Origin: Ailurus styani | Taxonomy: Eukaryota; Chordata; Mammalia; Carnivora; Ailuridae | Length of the DNA stretch: 64,000 bases | Assembly (NCBI GenBank): GCA_002007465.1 | Contig: LNAC01000018.1 | Coordinates: 8,138,979-8,202,978 of the forward strand | Direction: 5' to 3' | Shown here: in pieces, positions 58,370-64,000 of the stretch | Layout of the letters: every line of letters starts with the position of its first letter | Numbering within the stretch: position 1 is the first letter of the stretch | Made by a program: the position numbers and the translations under genes | Notes under the pieces: model-generated | Databases searched by the model: none | Told to the model about the DNA's origin: nothing | Seen by the model: the letters and a program-made list of their open reading frames with translations, nothing else

Positions 58370-58800
58370 AGCAGCATGGCATGCAAAGAGGGTTGAATTT
58401 CGTATCTGCCACGTCCCAGCTGTGTGACACTGGACAAATTACTTAATTTCTCTGTGTGTCAGTTTCCTTGTGTATATAATGGAAGCATAGGGCGCCTGGG
58501 TGGCTCAGTGGGTTAAAGCCTCTGCTTTCGGCTCAGGTCATGATCTCAGGGTCCTGGGATCGAGCCCCGCATCGGGCTCCCTTCTCAGCGGGAAGCCTGC
58601 TTCCTCCTCTCTCTCTCTGCCTGCCTCTCTGCCTCCTTGTGATCTCTCTCCCTCTGTGAAATAAATAAATAAAATCTTTAAAAAAAAATGGAAGCATAAA
58701 TACCTCACTATGATGAAGACTAAAGGGGGTAATATACATGGGGCATTTAGCATAGTGCCTTTTACATGGTAAGTATTCAGTAAGTGGTAGCTAATTGTTT
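58370..58800 (-). repeat. MIR SINE split by a CAN SINE
   Basis: 'cccagctgtgtgacactgga', 'caaattacttaatttctctg', 'tgtgtcagtttccttgtgta' stops at 58489 and resumes at 58687 with 'taaatacctcactatgatga', 'gcatttagcatagtgccttt', 'acatggtaagtattcagtaa'. Confidence 0.88.
58478..58698 (+). mobile_element. Young CAN SINE in MIR, 12-bp target-site duplication
   Basis: Body 58490-58686: GGGCGCCTGGGTGGCTCAGT, 'gggttaaagcctctgctttc', 'gggatcgagccccgcatcgg', AAATAAATAAATAAAATCTT. AATGGAAGCATA at 58478-58489 and 58687-58698. Confidence 0.96.
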
Positions 58801-58814
58801 TAACTCCCAACCTT

Positions 58815-59010
58815 ATGGCTAATAAGCTAATATTTTGAGCACTTATAAGTATCAGGCTTTGTACCAAGCACTGTACAGGCATTGTTTAATCTTTACAACA
58901 CCAGCTCTATAAAGTAGGTGCTATTACTGCCCCAGTTTATGAAGGATGGTACTGAGGATTCCAGGCTGATTCCATTATCTGATTCCAGAGTTCTTAACTC
59001 TACACTGTTT
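58815..59010 (+). repeat. MIR SINE
   Basis: 'taagctaatattttgagcac', 'caagcactgtacaggcattg', 'tttaatctttacaacaccag', 'taaagtaggtgctattactg', then 'ctgattccagagttcttaac'. Confidence 0.85.
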
Positions 59011-59309
59011 CACTGTCTCCCTTTCAGTTTTACTGCTTGGAAGTTTTATCAAGTTTTCATGTAGGTAGGAGGTTGATACCATGGTTCACTGGTGAGAGAG
59101 ATGTTTGGAATTAGTGGGCTTTGTAATAACCTCTTCAAATTATATCACGAAATTGATTGCTAAACTTGGGTATTATACCTTTTCAAGGGCCTATAACCTC
59201 TTGCTTAATCCATAGTTCCACTTCATGCATATCTTCTACCATCCATTCCATGAACATATTTTATTTTTTCTGTATCTTTGTGAAAATCTGTTAAGTCAGC
59301 TTTTCCTAC
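59011..59309. other. Unique DNA
   Basis: Nothing recognised. Confidence 0.4.
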
Positions 59310-59775
59310 ATCACAGTCTCCCCCAATAGTAACTTAAAACTGCTTTTATTTATTTAGCTCATAATTCTGTGGATTGGCAAATTGCACTGGGCTCAGCTAG
59401 GTGATTCTTCTTTTGGTCTTGGCTAGGCTAACTTTTGTGTTTGAAGTCAGCTGCCAAATCTGCTGGGGCTATAGCAGATTAGTCTGGTACAGTGTTCATT
59501 CAGCTAGATGATTCATTTCAACTCCTTCCACCTCTCATTTTCTAGGATCCTAGCTTAGACTTGTTCTTATGGTGGTGGAAGAGTTCTAAGAACTATAAGA
59601 GGACAAACTCCAATGGGCAAACACTTTTTAAGTTTCTGCATTTTCCATGTTTTCTATTTGTCTCAATGACCAAAGCAAGTCACATGTCCAAGCCCAGAGT
59701 CAGTGTGGGAGGAGACAAGGCACATGAAAATTTTGAGTGCATTATTGTAACAGTCTACCATCCAGGCTTTGCAGT
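59310..59775 (-). repeat. Old LTR-like relic (MaLR type probable)
   Basis: 'agtaacttaaaactgctttt', 'tagctcataattctgtggat', 'tgggctcagctaggtgattc', 'agacttgttcttatggtggt', 'ccaaagcaagtcacatgtcc', 'aagcccagagtcagtgtggg' follow a mammal-wide repeat I associate with MLT1-class LTRs. The family name is uncertain. The 102-codon frame on the plus strand lies wholly within it. Confidence 0.65.
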
Positions 59776-59911
59776 TAGACACAGTGGCTCCGCAGAACAA
59801 CTGTATTGGCATAGGCTTGGAAGGATAGTGGAGGAGGGCATCTACTGTGGAGCAGCTCTGAGTATCTAGCTTACTTAGAAGTTAAGCATCCTCTTGGTGT
59901 GACCGTGGTAC

Positions 59912-60442
59912 AAGATGGAGCCAGTGAGCGAAATTAGTCAGTCAGAGAAAGACAGTTATCATATGATCTCTCTGATATGAGGAACTTGAGGGGCAGGGTG
60001 GCGGGTTGTGGGGGGTAGGGAGGGAAAAATAATGAAACGAGATGGGATGGGGAAGGAGACAAACCATAAGAGACTCCTAATCTCACAAAACAAACTGAGG
60101 GTTACTGGGGGGTGGGAGGGTAGGGATAGGGTGGATGGGTTATGGACATTGGGGAGGGTTTGTGCTTTGGTGAATGCTGTGAAAGATGTAAGCCTGATGA
60201 TTCACAGACCTGTACCCCTTGGGCAAANGGAGACAAACCATAAGAGACTCCTAATCTCACAAAACAAACTGAGGGTTACTGGGGGGTGGGAGGGTAGGGA
60301 TAGGGTGGATGGGTTATGGACATTGGGGAGGGTTTGTGTTATGGTGAATGCTGTGAAAGGTGTAAGCCTGATGATTCACAGACCTGTACCCCTGGGCAAA
60401 TAATAGTAATAAAAATAAATTAAAAAAAAAAGATGGAGCCAG
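59912..60442 (+). mobile_element. Young L1 3' end with an internal 173-bp direct duplication and an N
   Basis: The insert is 59925-60429, flanked by a perfect 13-bp repeat AAGATGGAGCCAG (59912-59924, 60430-60442). Sense text: 'gatctctctgatatgaggaa', 'taagagactcctaatctcac', 'aaactgagggttactggggg', ending in poly(A). The block 60055-60227 is repeated at 60229-60400 with few changes and a single N at 60228 between the copies. The 131-codon frame here is antisense to nothing known and is a by-product of the L1 3' UTR. Same subfamily as the L1 at 37532-38921. Confidence 0.94.
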
Positions 60443-61429
60443 AAGGTGACATGACACGTCAGGGACCCCATACGCCCAAGCTGTTCCCTTCATACCCCCA
60501 TGCCCAGCTTTTTAATCTGAAGGAGCCACTTGTCAGAGATAGCATTCTAGTAGGTGGTGAGAGCTGAGCTATGGAATGACTGGTTTATTTTTATCTTCCA
60601 CCTTCATTGTGCCCCCAGCCTGGCATGGCCTGGAGAAATAGCTGTTATATCCATTAGAATTCTTACCGCCCCTAAAATACCTTGGCAAAGACATCTGCTG
60701 GCCTCTGTAATCACTAATATTCCAAAGAGCCACTAAGTTGATCTTACTTATCCTTGAAATCAGATCATGTTGGTATCATCATACAAACTCTCTGGGCTAA
60801 TAAGCTTTAGACTTAAACATTCAATTTAGTTACCATATCAGCCGTTTTTCATAGTTTATTTCATGAAGAAAGAAAATGCTATAGGGTATCTGAGGGCTTT
60901 GGTATCTGGTATCAAGCTGGACGCACATAATATTAGAACCCATTACTCGATGTGGGTTGTCCTGGGAAATTACAATAAAGAGTCTGTTGGAAACAATTTT
61001 TTAAAAAGTGCTTCTTTCCCTCCTGTAATTTCAATATAAATGATGGGATAATAATACAACCCACTAACACAGGGAAAATTCCTTACCTCTTTGTACATAT
61101 CTTAAGAAATAGTGTAGTAATACTTTTGTACCCTGAAACTTGAGGCTTTGGAGCAAAAGATTCCAAGGGAGTGAGATGATGAAGGCCATCAGGGCTCAGC
61201 CTTGCTTACCGCTGCTGTTGCTATGTGTAATCAAGTCCTGGATTTTGGCCTGCTGTGACTTCAGTTTTTGATTCCCCAGGCCATGTATGGAGAGGCCTCT
61301 TGTGTGTATATGGTTTTCCTTCACTTTCCACATATAGTGGGTTTGAGGGTTTGAGGATTGAGGGTTTGAAGATTCCAGGATTCGGTTCCCCAGGGACATG
61401 CTGTTGACATTAGACTGTCAGCTTCATTC
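60443..61429. other. Unique intergenic DNA with a short GGGTTTGA tandem
   Basis: No repeat family or gene recognised. At 61339-61375 three to four imperfect GGGTTTGAG/GATT units occur in tandem. Confidence 0.5.
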
Positions 61430-61670
61430 ATTCCAATAAGCATTCGTGGAGCTTCTTCTGTGCCAGGATATAAGCCTGACTATATGAATGCACAGCCCTG
61501 ACCTCTGAGACCTTAGGATCTGGTGGAAGTCAGTGAAAGAGGCAGGCCTATGAGCTAACTGAATACCAAGGAGATAAAGACATCAAGAAGTACCTAGAAG
61601 AGAGGGATTAATTTTTGTGTGGGATAGGATTCAGAGAGGTGATGTTTGAAGAATGTTTTAGAAAATGAAC
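61430..61670 (-). repeat. L2 LINE fragment
   Basis: 'cattcattccaataagcatt', 'gcttcttctgtgccaggata', 'cctctgagaccttaggatct', 'ggtggaagtcagtgaaagag', 'attcagagaggtgatgtttg' follow antisense L2. Confidence 0.7.
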
Positions 61671-61674
61671 ATGG

Positions 61675-61885
61675 CGGCGGGGGTGGGGGGTGGCGTCTGG
61701 ATAGCTCAGCTGATTAAGCATCTGCCTTCTGCTCAGGTCATGATCCCAGGGTCCTGAGATCAAGCCCCACACTGAGCTCCCTGCTCAGTGGGGACCCTGC
61801 TTCTCCCTCTCCCTCTACCTGCCACTTCCCCTGCTTATACTCTCTCTCTGTCAAATAAATATATAAAATCTTAAAAAAAAAATTG
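61675..61885 (+). mobile_element. CAN SINE, older subfamily
   Basis: 'gtggcgtctggatagctcag', 'ctgattaagcatctgccttc', 'gctcaggtcatgatcccagg', 'gtcaaataaatatataaaat'. The head is preceded by a G-rich patch (GGCGGCGGGGGTGGGGGG). No convincing target-site duplication. Confidence 0.9.
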
Positions 61886-62615
61886 AGGGACATTCCATCT
61901 GACTTGTTGAAAATTGAGGTTTAGAAAGCTTGAAAGGACTAGTATGTCTCATGAGACAAAGGACTAGATAATTTGTAAACTTCATGAATATGCTTGACAA
62001 AATATTTAGACTATCTAAATATACTTAACAAAATGTCCACTGTATCATAATTTTTAAATAAGAGAATGAGCATACAGGAAAGAAGGGGGAAATTCTCCAG
62101 TGTTAAGAATGGAACAGGATCAGGGGTCCAAAGAAGTAAGTGAGGACTGGAGTTGCCTACTTTATCACCAACCACCAGTAAATTCAAGGTGACCAGGAGC
62201 TCTAGCTTCACTGACTAATTCGGTATAAGGGTGTCTAATTAGGTATAAGGGAAGCAGGCAGAAAAGCCTGCATAGGGAGTTAGGCCAATTTGGGACTTTT
62301 ATGTGAAGCTGGAACTCATGAAAGGAAACATCCTCAGGGAAAAGGTGAATTAGAAAAAACATCCACGCCATGGAGACAGACAGCAGAGAACCTTGACCTA
62401 TGCAGACTCACTATTGATGGTGGAGAACATGGCAATGTGTACATTTTTACATGGATTTGGGGCCTGAATCCATGGTATTGTCATAGTCCTAATAACCACA
62501 AGCTGAGAATTTTTATTTGAAGCAGACCTGGTAGGCAGGAACACAGACCTCTGGAGGAATCCACATTTAATCCGTACTGCAAAGAATTCCCCATAGGTTG
62601 AGACCCAGTGAACAT
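61886..62615. other. Unique or unassigned DNA
   Basis: Nothing recognised with confidence. Confidence 0.45.
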
Positions 62616-62619
62616 TTAG

Positions 62620-64000
62620 TCATAAATAGAAGTCACAGAACATGTGAGGAAACAAAGCATCATGCATGAGAATCAACAGAGACAGTAACAGCAGTGACCT
62701 CACACATTTAACACACTTAATATGTTTAAAGAAATAAGAGAGGAAAGTGAAAATATGAGTAAGGAGCATGAGCCTATCAAAAATGACCTGATATGAGATA
62801 TTTGGAATAGTACTAAATGAATGTCTGGAAATAAAAAAATAATAGTAGAAATTAAAAATCACATAAGATAGTAACCCTAACTAAAACAATGCTGAGCTCC
62901 ATCAACAGCAGAAGGGTTAAATAAACCATGGTATGTTCATACAATACAATGTTGCAGTGCAGTGGAGGAGAACAAACTAAAGCTAACCTAATAAGGTGGA
63001 GAGACCTCATAGCTGTACTGCGAAGCAAAAGAAGCCAGATAAAGAGTACAAATGCTCTATGATTCCATGCATAGGAAGTTCAAAAACAAGCAAAGTGGAT
63101 CTATGAGTTTCGTGGTCAGAATAACAACTGTCTGGTGTGGAAGGGTATTGATTGAGGAGGGACATGAAGGGGCAGGCTGCTGTGTGCAGTCCGTGAGTGT
63201 GTATGCCTTGTGATGTCATCAGAGATGTGTGCCGTTGCTGTGATAAAGCTGTTCCATCTCAGTATAACACAACAAAACCTCAGTGGCCCTATCTTCCAGT
63301 TCTTTGACCCTGAAGGCCAAAGAGAAAAATTAGTGAACTGGAACTGAAGAAAATATACAAAATTTAGCAGAGAGAGGCAGAGACACAAAAATGACAGAGA
63401 CATTAAGAAACATGGAGGCTAGAATGAGGTCCATACAGAGCCCTAAAAGGTACAGTGGGTGAATAATTTCTAAGACAGACACAAATCCTTTGGTTCAGGA
63501 TGTCTAATGAACTCCAAGCAAGATAAAGAGAAGAGATCCACACCTAAACACGTCATTGTAAAACTGTAGGCCAAAGACAAAGATCCTAGAAGCACCAAGT
63601 TGAAAACAGTGATCGGCTGTGCAGAACTGTCGATTAGACTGAGTAATGTTCCAAGTCAGTAGATAAGGGATGATATCATCGGTGCCTTGAAGAGAAAGGA
63701 ATTCTCAACCTAGAATTAAAAAAACTGAGGGAATGGGTGCAAAATAATAATTTTGTAAATCAGGTGAACAAAACAAAACTGAAGAAGACAGATTTCACTA
63801 CCAATAGACTCTCACTTAGGGATTTTCTAAATGGTGTATCATTGAAAGAAAAATCATTACTGAAGGGCTGATATACAAGAAAGAATGAAGAGCAAAGGAA
63901 ATGTTAAATATTAAGGTACATACACAAAAGGAGAGCAGTTTGATACCATCTTGATATATCTGTATCTATATATATCATAAATATGCACATTGTAAAGAAG
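62620..64000 (+). repeat. Old L1M/HAL1-like relics
   Basis: 62880-63280 is sense L1M 3' region ('ctccatcaacagcagaaggg', 'gaagccagataaagagtaca', 'gctctatgattccatgcata'). 63285-63960 fits the ORF1 C-terminal part of L1M or HAL1 ('aagcaagataaagagaagag', 'atccacacctaaacacgtca', 'aaactgtaggccaaagacaa', 'ctcaacctagaattaaaaaa', 'agaatgaagagcaaaggaaa'). 62620-62870 may be an upstream part of the same ORF1. No open frame. The relic reaches close to the window edge. Confidence 0.6.

Noticed and set aside
60008..60403. 131-codon frame with a near-perfect internal repeat
   Set aside because: A by-product of the duplicated L1 3' UTR; the repeat reflects the 173-bp DNA duplication around an N.

Overview
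This is a 64 kb piece of a mammalian nuclear genome, almost certainly a caniform carnivore and most likely a mustelid. The basis is the set of tRNA-Lys-derived CAN SINEs, about 15 copies. The freshest ones carry the head GGGTTAAAGCC and the tail CTGCCTACTTGTAATCTCT, which I associate with Mustelidae rather than dog, bear or seal copies. Carnivore-type L1 3' ends and ORF2 fragments, mammal-wide MIR, L2, MER5 and MaLR (MLT1-like) relics support the same placement. The species cannot be named from the sequence alone.

The window has no recognisable multi-exon gene. Its one clear protein-like reading frame is an intronless RPL17 (ribosomal protein L17/uL22) retrocopy at 21997-22551 with an uninterrupted 184-codon ORF but several lost arginines. 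The other long reading frames I examined are retrotransposon relics (L1 ORF2 on the minus strand around 29-30, 38 and 45 kb) or chance frames in low-complexity DNA.

Layout. 0-4 kb: L2, MIR and unique DNA, one fresh SINE, and a tRNA-Cys 5' half. 4-11 kb: AT-rich, old L1M on the minus strand (two or more elements) with two SINEs and a 51-N gap. 11-18 kb: one copy of an unassigned old repeat, a 137-bp L1 end, and two repeat-poor blocks (12.2-12.7 and 16.1-17.0 kb) that keep more CpGs than their neighbours. 18-28 kb: L2, MIR, an MLT1-like LTR split by a SINE, the RPL17 retrocopy, mostly unique DNA, and the second copy of the old repeat. 28.6-30.7 kb: a truncated young L1 holding a 100-bp L1 end. 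31-34.7 kb: three SINEs, MIRs and an MLT1-like LTR. 35-46 kb: a dense L1 block with two 5'-inverted (twin-primed) old L1s, two younger truncated L1s, an old L1 endonuclease-region relic and a long alternating purine-pyrimidine tract. 46-59 kb: MaLR relics, unique DNA, AT-rich old L1 fragments, MER5-type DNA transposon relics, MIRs and SINEs. 59-64 kb: a MaLR-like relic, a young L1 3' end with a 173-bp direct duplication broken by an N, and old L1M/HAL1-like sequence at the right edge.

The content suggests an intergenic or deep-intronic region shaped by retrotransposition. I found no CRISPR array, operon or prokaryotic feature, and no convincing new biological system. The items most worth checking are the CpG-retaining unique blocks, the tRNA-Cys half, the poly(T)-only insertion, the two inverted L1s and the paired unassigned repeats. 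Repeat families were assigned by recognition from memory; RepeatMasker was not run.
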